Part shown: piece after piece, positions 13,819-21,087 of the stretch
How positions within the stretch are numbered: position 1 is the first letter of the stretch
Layout of the letters: every line of letters begins with the position of its first letter
Assembly (NCBI GenBank): GCA_002254385.1
Contig: NJDO01000017.1
Location: 1-21,087, forward strand
Source of the DNA: Thermoplasmatales archaeon ex4484_6
GTDB lineage: Archaea > Thermoplasmatota > Penumbrarchaeia > Penumbrarchaeales > Penumbrarchaeaceae
Reading direction: 5' to 3'
Length of the DNA stretch: 21,087 bases
The notes under the pieces: model-generated
The model's input: only the letters and a program-made list of their open reading frames with translations
Told to the model about the DNA's origin: nothing
The model's database searches: none
Made by a program: the position numbers and the translations under genes

Positions 13819-15672
13819 TCAATCGTCGAATGTTGCGACATCTTCCGCGTTCCTCGTACGGAAGAATACAAATGCAAGGACTATCAGGGACCATACCGAG
13901 AATATGACGATCATCAGGACGAAGTAGCTGCCGATATCGTTCCCGTTGTTTTCGATTTCAGCGCTCTGGGATTCGACGTTCTTCCCGATGGACTCGAGGT
14001 CGGATACCATGTCGTCGATCAGATCCAGGGTCCTGAATGCCTCCCTGGTGCTGTTCATGTCCTCCTGGGTGGCATTCATTCTCAGTGAGAGATTGATAAG
14101 TAGATCGAAGATACTTTCCGTGGTATTGATAACAACTTCTGTGAAGACATCGAAAAAGGATTCGGGCTCGAACATGGTTCCGTCGCCCAAATTGGTGAGG
14201 TCATCGTGTAAGCTGCCCATGCTTCCCAGGATTCCATCAACACCATCCACCAGAGTGAGATTGATGTTCGATAACGCGGTTTCCAGGTCAATTAGGGAAT
14301 TGTTTACCATCTCGAGGACGGATTCCGGATCGACCTCAGCGAGAGCGGCAAGCTCATCCGAGAGGTCCTCCAGCCTCGATGTAAGATTGTTCTCAAGAAC
14401 ATCCAACCTTATCATTATCCTGTGCAGCATCTCCATGATGGGGGTGTTCGGATCCCTGGGATCCGCATCCACCGTGTCCTCCAGTCCGTCGTTGTCGTCA
14501 TCCGGGTCCTGATTGTCGCCTATACCGTCACCGTCGAAATCATACCATTCGTCCGGATCTCTCGGGAAGGAATCCACGGAATCCTCGAATCCGTCATTGT
14601 CGTCATCGAAATCCTTGAAATCACCCCACCCGTCGCCATCGAAGTCGAAATGTTCATTCGGATCGTAGGGAAACATGTCCTTCTGGTCCGGGATCCCGTC
14701 ATCATCCTGATCAAGGAGGATATGGCATACGATCGGAGAGCTCATGAGTCTTGTGAAATACACATGCTCCCCCCATACAACGGCTATCCTGTCATTGAAG
14801 AAGTCGTCGGTCAGACTGTGGGATGTTCCGGTGGAGATATCGAATATGCGGATATCCCCCCCGGCACCTGTATCCGAACTGAAGACAACCGTGTTCATGT
14901 ATATCCTCGGATAGTACGAGAGAGCGTTCGGATCGGAAATGGTGTTCAGGCTCGATGTGGTCAGATTGAGAAGGAGTATCAATCCACTACTCTGGTCCTT
15001 GAATACAACCCGATCTCCGAAGATATCGGGATCGTACGCATTCAACCCCGAGAAATTGAGTATCTCCATTCCGGTTCCGGTGCGGAGATCGTGACCCATG
15101 AGGACCCGTCGGCCCGCCCTGTACGCATCGAATACAACCATCCTGTCATGGACGCTGGGGTGCATCTCCGAATCGCTCGTCGAGGCAAGGACCGTTTCCG
15201 ACATGGAAACCAGATCCAGGTGAACCACCTCGTAACTGCCTCCCCTGTTCTCGTTGTACACCAGGTCGGGTCCGTCGATACGGGCATGCCATTCCCAGCC
15301 CGCATCGTTTGTCAACCTCCGGAGCGACCCCGTCGATATCGTGTAGAGGAACAGGTCGGGATTCGAATCCTGATATCCCCAGAATACGACGTTGTCCCCC
15401 GAGATGTCCGGCTCGTGAGATTCGAAGCTGCAGACGGGGAACTCGATGTCGGTCCTCGTGTTCCGAAGGAACACCCTCTTCCCCCCATCCTTCACGGTCC
15501 CCGAAAAGACAAGATGATCCCCGTCGACCGCGGGCTCCGTTGCGTTCATCATGTAATCCGTCGTCCTCTCTGTCACGTACGCTTCGGCCTCACTCCCGAC
15601 GGCGAATATCATGTACGATCCGCCAAGGAGCATCATGCATACGGCCATCCACGAAAATCCTTTTACAAACAT
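13819..15672 (-). CDS. Exported beta-propeller protein with TSP3 repeats, helical stalk and C-terminal membrane anchor
   Basis: A 617-residue exported protein. The signal sequence FSWMAVCMMLLGGSYMIFAV (6-25) is followed by about 290 residues of short TolB/WD40-like blades (repeats such as EPDISGDNVVFWG, DLFLYTISTG, DPDIFGDRVVFKD, DIRIFDISTG), then aspartate-rich calcium-binding thrombospondin type 3 repeats (about 321-411), a helical region with many N-glycosylation sequons (412-580), and a transmembrane helix (about 583-604) with a short charged tail inside. This implies a protein displayed outside the cell on a stalk. The frame runs up to 15804, but the extra 44 residues would precede the signal sequence and the TATA-like box near 15712, so the ATG at 15672 is used. 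Function is probably adhesion or sensing; no enzyme site is visible. Confidence 0.82.
   Translation of the reverse strand: MFVKGFSWMAVCMMLLGGSYMIFAVGSEAEAYVTERTTDYMMNATEPAVDGDHLVFSGTVKDGGKRVFLRNTRTDIEFPVCSFESHEPDISGDNVVFWGYQDSNPDLFLYTISTGSLRRLTNDAGWEWHARIDGPDLVYNENRGGSYEVVHLDLVSMSETVLASTSDSEMHPSVHDRMVVFDAYRAGRRVLMGHDLRTGTGMEILNFSGLNAYDPDIFGDRVVFKDQSSGLILLLNLTTSSLNTISDPNALSYYPRIYMNTVVFSSDTGAGGDIRIFDISTGTSHSLTDDFFNDRIAVVWGEHVYFTRLMSSPIVCHILLDQDDDGIPDQKDMFPYDPNEHFDFDGDGWGDFKDFDDDNDGFEDSVDSFPRDPDEWYDFDGDGIGDNQDPDDDNDGLEDTVDADPRDPNTPIMEMLHRIMIRLDVLENNLTSRLEDLSDELAALAEVDPESVLEMVNNSLIDLETALSNINLTLVDGVDGILGSMGSLHDDLTNLGDGTMFEPESFFDVFTEVVINTTESIFDLLINLSLRMNATQEDMNSTREAFRTLDLIDDMVSDLESIGKNVESQSAEIENNGNDIGSYFVLMIVIFSVWSLIVLAFVFFRTRNAEDVATFDD
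14440..14712 (-). repeat. Thrombospondin type 3 calcium-binding repeats (protein level)
   Basis: This stretch encodes about 91 residues in which D-x-D-x-D-G units recur: DQDDDGIPD, DFDGDGWGD, DFDDDNDGFED, DFDGDGIGD, DPDDDNDGLED, separated by FPYDPNEH, FPRDPDEW and DPRDPN linkers. It makes about two and a half long units. Such repeats wrap around Ca2+ in surface proteins of bacteria, archaea and animals. At DNA level it forms imperfect repeats, so it is a possible site of recombination or of assembly error. Confidence 0.85.
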
Positions 15673-15707
15673 TTCCAAACCCCGATTGGAAATGCAAGTT
15701 ATGTTAT

Positions 15708-15845
15708 CTAAATATTTCCGGTATTTATCAATATAAAGGAGGCGGGAAGCTGCAATCGGGAAGATGGCGCCCATGATTGGAACCTTCCGGCAGGAATACA
15801 GCAATCTATTTGTATGGATCCGGCGTAACGGAAAAGTGCCCGGAG
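15708..15845. promoter_or_regulatory. Divergent promoters of the TSP3 protein and PAN
   Basis: For the minus-strand gene, a TATA-like aatatttag (15708-15716) lies about 40 bp before its ATG. For PAN, ctatttgtatgg (15806-15817) could start transcription near 15836, giving a short leader that holds ggagg (15842-15846) 6 nt before the ATG. A further AT-rich caatataaagg (15729-15739) has no clear target and might be an alternative PAN promoter. Confidence 0.4.
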
Positions 15846-15852
15846 GAAAAAG

Positions 15853-17130
15853 ATGTCTTCGACCGAGAACGAGGATAAGCTGTCATCGACGAATGTCGTA
15901 AGAAGGGATGACGTGGACGCCCTCGAACAGGAGCTGGAGAGCCTGCGGGAGGATATAAAGATCCTCAAGGGACAGATAAGGTCCATGGAGTACACATCCA
16001 ACCTGGAGAGGGAAGCTTACAAGAGGGAGCTCTCCTCGGTATATGACGAGCTCAACATGGTGAGGAGGGAGAGGAACCTTCTCAAGAAGCAGCTGGACGA
16101 GGTGATGAAACCCCCCATGCTCGTGGGAGAGGTCATGGAAGTGCTGTCCCCCTCCGAGGTGATAATCCGGAACGGGACGGGTCAGACATTCATAACAACG
16201 ATCTCGAACGATGTGGAACCGTCGGAGCTGCATGTGGGGGCAAGGGTTGGACTCGACAGGAACAACCTGGTCATAATGAGGGCCCTGACCAAGGGGAAGG
16301 ACCCGATAATAATGGGTTCGGAACTCCTGGAACGGCCGAAGGTTTCCTACGACGACATAGGCGGACTGGACCCGGAACTGGAGGAGCTCAGGGAGACCGT
16401 GGAGCTTCCCCTCAGGAACCCCGGAGTGTTCAAGAGGATCGGGATAACCCCGCCCTCGGGGATACTTCTCGTGGGGCCCCCGGGAACCGGAAAGACCCTG
16501 ATGGCGAAGGCGGTGGCGAACTCCGCGAACTGCACCTTCATCCGCATGGTGGGTTCCGAACTCGTTCAGAAGTTCATAGGCGAGGGCGGAAGGCTCGTCA
16601 GGGAGCTCTTTCAGCTTGCAAGGGAGAAGAAGCCCTGCATAATCTTCATAGATGAACTGGACGCCATAGGAGCGAAGAGGCTGGGGATGGACACCACGGG
16701 GGATCGGGAGGTGCAGAGGACACTGATGCAGCTCCTTGCGGAGATGGACGGATTCCATCCACTGGAGGAGATCGGTGTGATCGCCGCCACCAACAGGAAG
16801 GATATTCTGGATGAGGCGCTTCTGAGACCCGGAAGGTTCGACCGAATCATCACGGTACCCCTTCCCGACGAGAAGGGAAGGGAGATGATCCTCTCCATTC
16901 ACATGAAAGGGATGAAGCTCGCAAAGGGGGTGGATGTCAGGGACATCGCCGGAAGGACCGATGAGTTCTCCGGAGCCGATCTCAAGAGCCTTGTCACGGA
17001 GGCGGGAATGTTCGCCATAAGAAGAAAGCACAGGGCCGTGAGACCCGAGGATGTGGAATCGGCCCTTGAAAAGATCAGAAAGAGAAAGGACATGAAGGGA
17101 TCGGAAGCTCCGAGCCAGATGTTCAGCTGA
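15853..17130 (+). CDS. pan: Proteasome-activating nucleotidase (PAN)
   Basis: A 425-residue AAA+ unfoldase that opens the 20S proteasome gate and threads substrates in. The parts in order are an N-terminal coiled coil (about 20-85), an OB domain (about 89-145), and an AAA+ module with Walker A GPPGTGKT (208-215), pore loop KFIGEG (240-245), Walker B IFIDELD (264-270), sensor 1 AATN (311-314) and arginine fingers in LLRPGRFD (323-330). Two small departures from the norm: Walker B has Leu where DEID is usual, and the last three residues are Met-Phe-Ser where the gate-opening tail is normally hydrophobic-Tyr-any. Phe can stand in for Tyr in some proteasomal ATPases. Ggagg precedes the ATG. It overlaps the convergent STAND gene by 8 bp. 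Proteasome subunits themselves are not in the window. Confidence 0.95.
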   Translation: MSSTENEDKLSSTNVVRRDDVDALEQELESLREDIKILKGQIRSMEYTSNLEREAYKRELSSVYDELNMVRRERNLLKKQLDEVMKPPMLVGEVMEVLSPSEVIIRNGTGQTFITTISNDVEPSELHVGARVGLDRNNLVIMRALTKGKDPIIMGSELLERPKVSYDDIGGLDPELEELRETVELPLRNPGVFKRIGITPPSGILLVGPPGTGKTLMAKAVANSANCTFIRMVGSELVQKFIGEGGRLVRELFQLAREKKPCIIFIDELDAIGAKRLGMDTTGDREVQRTLMQLLAEMDGFHPLEEIGVIAATNRKDILDEALLRPGRFDRIITVPLPDEKGREMILSIHMKGMKLAKGVDVRDIAGRTDEFSGADLKSLVTEAGMFAIRRKHRAVRPEDVESALEKIRKRKDMKGSEAPSQMFS

Positions 17131-19720
17131 AGCTCCATTTCCGGTACCTCCCTGCCTCCTTTCTCATTCCCTTTCTCTTCAATATCGTAACTATCTCATC
17201 CCTTATCCTGTCGAAATAGAAGGGGAGCTTCAGATCCTCGAGTATCTTCAACGAGGTGTCGAACGCTTCCTTCATGCGGTTGAACTCACCGCTTGCGAGA
17301 TACAGTCTTCCCAGATCCATGTGGGAAGTCGCTATCTTGTACCTCTCCCCCAGTCTCGTGAATATGGACAGGGCCTCCTCCAGGTACTCCCTTGCCGTCC
17401 CTTCCTCTCCCATTAGAATGTAAACATGGGCAGCCCCCGACAGCGCATACGCCTGCTGCCTGATATCCCCGGTCTGGGTGCACAGTTCGACGGCATCCTC
17501 GAAATTGGATATGGCCTCCCTGTACTCATCCTTGGATGCCTGAACCGTTCCAAGGTTTATCTTCACCCTTGCCAGCTCCAGGGTGTTCTCGTTCTTCTCC
17601 AGCTCCGCTATCGCCTTCTCGAACTGCCTGATGGCAAGCTCCGTCCGGTCCTGATTCGTGTAAATTATCCCGAGTCCGGTGAGGGATATGGCCTTCAGCG
17701 TGGGATTGTCCAGCTCCTCGGCGATGCTCAGGGCCTCCCTCAGCGCCTTCTTGGCCTCCCTGAACTCCCCCTTCGTCGAGTGGAGCTCTCCCAGGGCCTG
17801 AAGGGCCTTTGTCATCTCCTCCCTGTCCGAAAGCTTCCGTGCAATCTTCAGGGCCTTCTGCAGCCTCTTCTCCGCAGCTTCCTTCTTCCCCCTCCTCGAC
17901 TCTATCTGCCCCAGCTTCAGATTGGCCCTTCCCGTTATCAGCGGCTTGTTCTCCCCCTCACCCATGGCGGCAGCCCTCGTAAGATCCGAAACGGCCCGGT
18001 CCCATCTCCCCATTATCATGTGCAGCTCCCCCTGGAGGAGGCTGGTGACGGCCCCGTACTCCCTGGCCTCCTCGTCGGAGACCCTCTCGAGCAGGGACAG
18101 CACCGAGGCGAACTGCTCGATGAGACCCTTGGTTATTATGGACTCGCCGTAGGTGGCGGCCAGCTTCAATGCCTTCAGGGTCTGCCCGCCCATGGCCATG
18201 TGGTACATGGCCTCGACGGTGGCCCTCTCGTTCCCGGTCTCCATGTAGTGCTGGGCGGCCCTTCTGTGATACTCCATTCTCTGCTGAGGCGTCAGCCTGT
18301 TGTAGAAGAACTCCTTGATGAGGTCATGGGCCTCGTACTCATCGTACGAGGTCTCCTGGATCAGATTGGATTCCACAAGCTTGTCCAGCGCCGTGAAATC
18401 GAGCTCCTCCTCCATGAAGAAGGCCTCCGAGGGGACCGGATACCGGAACACCGAGGCTATCTGGAGGAGAAGGGATGCCTTCCCGTCGAGCTTCTTGAAT
18501 ATCTCCTCGTAGATGTATCTCTTGATATCCTTCTGGTCCTCCAGGTCCTCGGCCGACAGGATCAGCTGGAGGAACAGCGGATGACCCTTGGTTATCTCGT
18601 ACACCTTGTTGAAGAGCTCCTCATCCACATCCCTTATCCGGAGAAGCCCCCTGCAGCTTTCCCGGTCGAGTCCTGCCAGGTTCATCTCCCGCACGGTGCC
18701 CTTCACCAGCACATCGGACCGGTCATAGAAGGGGAACACCTGCCTCCCGACCACCACGACCTTGAGGTTCCTGTGTTCGGGGATGATCTCCTTCAGGTTG
18801 GAGAAGAAGTCCACTATCTCGTCGGCAGCCCTCTGGAAATCATCGAACACCATGAAGATGGGCAGGTCCTCCATGGACGAGTCTATTATCGAATAGTAAT
18901 CCGAACGATCCAGCCTGGTGGTCGATTCCAGGAAGGTCTTGAGCCCGGACCTCCCCATCTGGTCCAGGAACCTTGCGATGGAGAACAGTACGTTCCTCAG
19001 GGAATCCCATTTGTGGAACCTGTACCAGAACACGTGCATCTGGCCCTCCATCTCCGTAACGGCCTTTGCGGCGAGCGTGGTCTTCCCTATCCCCGCTATT
19101 CCCGTTATGGAAAGCAGGGAGCCGCCCTCCTCCTCTATCCATTCGTGTATCGTCGCGAGCTCCCTCTCCCTGCCGTAGAACCTCTTGGGCAGGGGAACGT
19201 CCTGAAGGAAAGAGACGTATCCCTCCGCCCCGATCCTGTTGATGGGTTCGTACTCACCGGAAGCGAAGGCCCTGATGGAGCTCTCGGTGACAAGGTTCTC
19301 CCTGCTCACAAGCGCGTGGAGGTCCAGAAGTTTGATGGGTTCCCCCACGAACGGTCCGACATCCTTCATGTAGAGCTCCTTTATGGAGCCGTCCTGCAGC
19401 TGGAGAAAGACCCTGTGATACGCAAGTTCGTCCCTCACCTGCTGGGCGAATTCCGAACCTTTTTCCGTGAGGAAATAGGCCTTCCTCTTCCTGGGAAGGC
19501 CCTTTATCCTCTTCAGTACATCCTTCACAAGGTCCTCTTCCTTGAGCTTCTTCATCGTCCTCGGAATGTTGTCCCTTCTGATGGACACGGCCTCGGCTAT
19601 CCCGTCCTGAACGACACCCTGGGGAACCTCGAAATCCTCCTCCGAATGTTTCGTCTCGAACAGATGGAGGAGTATCTTACGATCGACTGTGAGCTTTGGC
19701 AGCTCCTGGGACTGTGCCAT
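17123..19720 (-). CDS. Winged-helix / STAND NTPase / TPR protein
   Basis: An 865-residue protein with the layout of STAND signalling switches. Residues about 10-95 form a winged helix (RRDNIPRTMKKLKEEDLV, then the basic wing KGLPRKRKAYFLTEKG). FYGRERELATIHEWI (181-195) leads into an NTPase with P-loop GIAGIGKTT (207-215), Walker B PIFMVFDDF (287-295) and the GxP motif GHPLFLQLI (379-387). A second winged-helix-like region follows (about 415-480), and then about eight TPR units to the end (GRANLKLGQIESRRGKKEAA, ALGELHSTKGEFREAKKAL and others). STAND proteins hold ADP in the resting state, sense a ligand through repeats, and oligomerise when active. It lies 2 bp after the DUF835 gene and has ggtgatc before its ATG, so the two are co-expressed. 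It could be a MalT-like activator; an antiviral role is possible but no effector domain is seen. Confidence 0.85.
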   Translation of the reverse strand: MAQSQELPKLTVDRKILLHLFETKHSEEDFEVPQGVVQDGIAEAVSIRRDNIPRTMKKLKEEDLVKDVLKRIKGLPRKRKAYFLTEKGSEFAQQVRDELAYHRVFLQLQDGSIKELYMKDVGPFVGEPIKLLDLHALVSRENLVTESSIRAFASGEYEPINRIGAEGYVSFLQDVPLPKRFYGRERELATIHEWIEEEGGSLLSITGIAGIGKTTLAAKAVTEMEGQMHVFWYRFHKWDSLRNVLFSIARFLDQMGRSGLKTFLESTTRLDRSDYYSIIDSSMEDLPIFMVFDDFQRAADEIVDFFSNLKEIIPEHRNLKVVVVGRQVFPFYDRSDVLVKGTVREMNLAGLDRESCRGLLRIRDVDEELFNKVYEITKGHPLFLQLILSAEDLEDQKDIKRYIYEEIFKKLDGKASLLLQIASVFRYPVPSEAFFMEEELDFTALDKLVESNLIQETSYDEYEAHDLIKEFFYNRLTPQQRMEYHRRAAQHYMETGNERATVEAMYHMAMGGQTLKALKLAATYGESIITKGLIEQFASVLSLLERVSDEEAREYGAVTSLLQGELHMIMGRWDRAVSDLTRAAAMGEGENKPLITGRANLKLGQIESRRGKKEAAEKRLQKALKIARKLSDREEMTKALQALGELHSTKGEFREAKKALREALSIAEELDNPTLKAISLTGLGIIYTNQDRTELAIRQFEKAIAELEKNENTLELARVKINLGTVQASKDEYREAISNFEDAVELCTQTGDIRQQAYALSGAAHVYILMGEEGTAREYLEEALSIFTRLGERYKIATSHMDLGRLYLASGEFNRMKEAFDTSLKILEDLKLPFYFDRIRDEIVTILKRKGMRKEAGRYRKWSFS

Positions 19721-19722
19721 GT

Positions 19723-20382
19723 TCAGATCACCACCGTCTGGAATGATTCGGTCAGAAGCACCCTCGTCCTCTGGGAAACGCTCCTGTACGGTGCCGGAAC
19801 GACAGCCGAGAACCTCCTCGCGGCACAGGATGATTCCAGCATCCTGAGGAACCTGATGACCCTCCTGTCCTCGTTGCTTGCAAGTATCTCCGCGAAGCCG
19901 TCGACGAGGACGATACCCCCTTCCCCGACGAAGGACTCTATATCCTGGAGAACTCCGGACAGGTTGGTGGGATTCACTATCACCGTGTCATCGTCGACGT
20001 CGTGTGCGGTGGACCGGTCGAGCCAGATGAACTTCACGTCCCCGCGGAAGCGTGATCTCACCGAGGAGGGGACCTTGACGGTGACCACCACACCCCTGTT
20101 TCCGGCCCTCAGCCTTCCGGATACGACATCCATCCACGGCTTCCTGTTCCCCCTGTTGAGGATTATCAGAAGCTCCCCCTCGGGCACCATCGGGGTCTCT
20201 ATGACGGCCTTCTTGATCCGTGGGCTGCCTCCGGCAGACGTTCGCTCCATATCACCGATGTCGCGGGATATGGCATCAAGCCTCCTCATCTTTCTCTTCA
20301 GGGCCCCTATCCTGAATATGAGATAGGCAGCGAGCAGGACAAGGCCGAAAGCGCAGATGATGATGATGGTGAAGGCATCCAT
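19723..20382 (-). CDS. Membrane-anchored DUF835 protein
   Basis: A 219-residue protein with an N-terminal transmembrane helix (residues 4-23), a basic stretch (GALKRKMRRL, 26-35), a linker, and a soluble domain from about 65 to the end. The C-terminal part, TVIVNPTNLSGVLQDIESF (133-151), GIVLVDGFAEILASN (156-170), RVIRFLRMLES (174-184) and VLLTESFQTV (208-217), fits DUF835, an archaeal domain of unknown role distantly like the RecA/KaiC core but without a P-loop. It is usually tied to signalling proteins. Being co-transcribed with the STAND protein, it may anchor or signal to it at the membrane. A TATA-like box centred 26 bp upstream (20404-20412) implies a leaderless mRNA. Confidence 0.75.
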   Translation of the reverse strand: MDAFTIIIICAFGLVLLAAYLIFRIGALKRKMRRLDAISRDIGDMERTSAGGSPRIKKAVIETPMVPEGELLIILNRGNRKPWMDVVSGRLRAGNRGVVVTVKVPSSVRSRFRGDVKFIWLDRSTAHDVDDDTVIVNPTNLSGVLQDIESFVGEGGIVLVDGFAEILASNEDRRVIRFLRMLESSCAARRFSAVVPAPYRSVSQRTRVLLTESFQTVVI

Positions 20383-20403
20383 GTCCGTGTCCCATCCTTT
20401 ATC

Positions 20404-20412
20404 TTCTATATG
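20404..20412 (-). promoter_or_regulatory. TATA box of the DUF835-STAND unit
   Basis: The minus-strand catatagaa is centred 26 bp before the ATG at 20382, the spacing expected for a leaderless transcript. A second AT-rich stretch, atattaatatgg (20426-20440), lies further upstream. The rest of the 169-bp divergent gap to 20552 holds only the promoter of the next gene. Confidence 0.5.
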
Positions 20413-20516
20413 AGGTCAATGACATATCCATATTAATATCTTGGACCGGGATTTCCCTCAAGCAATAATATCCGGCACATCCAACAAGCAGTGGAGAAGG
20501 GCATCGACGATGGATG

Positions 20517-20531
20517 TTAATTAATTAAATG
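20517..20531 (+). promoter_or_regulatory. TATA box of the glycosyltransferase gene
   Basis: gttaattaattaaat is centred about 28 bp before the ATG at 20552, with no Shine-Dalgarno near that ATG. This fits a leaderless mRNA. Confidence 0.5.
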
Positions 20532-20551
20532 TAGAACACATTCATTCGGGC

Positions 20552-21087
20552 ATGGACCGGCCAAGGGTGGTCTTCCACGTTCCCGTGTATCCTCCCAGAA
20601 AGGGGGGCTCGGCCACTTACTTCTCGACACTTATCGGCATGCTCCGGGAGCACGCGGATATGATCGTGGTCTGTCTGGAGGATGGGGAGCTCCCGGAGAG
20701 GGAATGGAAGGACGGGGTTCTAGTCCTTAGGGTTCTGCCGGACGAATACCATTCACCGGCCCTTCGAAGGTATTCCAGGGTCATTCCCCGCTCCTTCTCG
20801 ATCCTCAGGGAGCTTCGTCGAAACGGCCCCTTCATCCTCCAGGCCCATTCCAACGGAGCCTACGGTTTCGCCGCCTCCCTGTTCTCGAGGATGTTCCGGG
20901 TTCCCATGATCAAGGAGGTGCAGGACACCTCCGACCCTGGATGGAACCTGAAGCTGGGAAAGGTCTCCTACTGGGCGGCCTGCGGAAACCACGTCAGGGA
21001 GAGGCTCGCATCCTTCTCCATACCCGAGGAGAGGATCAAGGCATTCCCCATAATCAATCCGCCCTGCATCGGGGAATATGTGAAGGA
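20552..21087 (+). CDS. GT4-type glycosyltransferase, N-terminal part (runs off the window)
   Basis: An open frame of 178 codons that continues past the end of the window. The start MDRPRVVFHVPVYPPRKGGS and following YFSTLIGMLREHADMIVVCL match the N-terminal Rossmann half of GT4 glycosyltransferases: a first strand, then a glycine-rich acceptor loop (PPRKGGS), and later FILQAHSNGAYGFAASLFSR, PMIKEVQDTSDP and AACGNHVRERLASFSIPEERI, the last being the usual segment before the donor-binding half. The C-terminal domain with the E-x7-E motif is outside the window. Such enzymes transfer sugars from nucleotide donors to surface glycans, glycolipids or N-glycans. With exported proteins rich in sequons and a hexose phosphate mutase nearby, a role in surface glycosylation is plausible but unproven. 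Confidence 0.82.
   Translation, partial: MDRPRVVFHVPVYPPRKGGSATYFSTLIGMLREHADMIVVCLEDGELPEREWKDGVLVLRVLPDEYHSPALRRYSRVIPRSFSILRELRRNGPFILQAHSNGAYGFAASLFSRMFRVPMIKEVQDTSDPGWNLKLGKVSYWAACGNHVRERLASFSIPEERIKAFPIINPPCIGEYVK

Noticed and set aside
14440..14712. DNA repeats as a possible CRISPR or minisatellite
   Set aside because: The repeats are imperfect, in frame, and explained by calcium-binding protein repeats; there are no even spacers.
14422..15711. Long open frame opposite the TSP3 protein gene
   Set aside because: No domain is recognisable, and the minus-strand gene has signal peptide, repeats and membrane anchor in order.
15673..15804. N-terminal extension of the TSP3 protein by 44 residues
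   Set aside because: It would bury the signal sequence and span the TATA-like elements.
17426..20326. Very long open frame (over 960 codons) opposite the STAND and DUF835 genes
   Set aside because: The minus-strand proteins have clear domains, while the plus-strand translation has no recognisable motif. High GC at third codon positions leaves the opposite strand free of stops.
1..21087. Mobile elements, prophage or recent gene transfer
   Set aside because: No transposase, integrase, terminal inverted repeats, tRNA-linked attachment sites or clear change in base use was seen by eye.

Overview
The window looks like a chromosomal segment from a euryarchaeon, most likely of the Thermoplasmatota (Methanomassiliicoccales-like or a related uncultured order). 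The archaeal evidence is a proteasome-activating nucleotidase (PAN), a Cbf5-type pseudouridine synthase, an MfnA-type aspartate/tyrosine decarboxylase, a hexulose-phosphate synthase/RraA fusion, DUF835 and KaiC-like proteins, and TATA-like boxes about 26 bp before many first start codons. The lineage is an inference from gene content. There are no rRNA or tRNA genes, CRISPR arrays, insertion sequences or prophage genes, and base composition looks even (GC-rich genes, AT-rich promoters).

Layout. 1-139: the 3' end of a ClpB-like chaperone gene. 329-820: a small membrane protein of unknown role. 883-2735 (minus): a MarR regulator and a MATE exporter with start and stop overlapping, preceded by a palindrome in the promoter. 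2878-3363: an SRPBCC-fold protein, convergent with and overlapping a phosphoglucomutase/phosphomannomutase gene (3341-4717, minus). 4824-6125: the Hps-RraA fusion, diverging from the mutase. 6138-7280 (minus): the MfnA-type decarboxylase.

7428-11503 is the most unusual part: five genes in one direction with overlaps or short gaps. They encode a winged-helix protein, a 102-residue helical protein, an intact KaiC-like ATPase, a 668-residue KaiC-like protein whose Walker A and B motifs are lost, and a small four-cysteine protein. The 102-residue protein appears to be a free-standing copy of a domain that occurs twice at the N-terminus of the 668-residue protein. I read this as a possible signalling or assembly module built on an active ATPase and a pseudo-ATPase. 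Cbf5 (11527-12528) follows with its own leaderless-type promoter.

12695-15672 holds two cell-surface proteins facing each other: one with a C-terminal Pro-Gly-Tyr/hydrophobic/basic sorting-like tail, and one with a predicted beta-propeller, calcium-type thrombospondin-3 repeats, a helical stalk and a C-terminal membrane anchor. PAN (15853-17130) follows. Convergent to it is a two-gene unit (minus) of a membrane-anchored DUF835 protein and a large winged-helix/STAND NTPase/TPR protein. The window ends inside a GT4-type glycosyltransferase gene.

The regulatory pattern is consistent. Promoter-proximal genes often have a TATA-like box about 26 bp before the start codon and no Shine-Dalgarno, suggesting leaderless mRNAs. 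Internal operon genes mostly carry GGAGG or GGTGATC-like sites. This rule changed several start choices: MarR, the mutase, MfnA and the TSP3 protein are all called shorter than their longest open frames.
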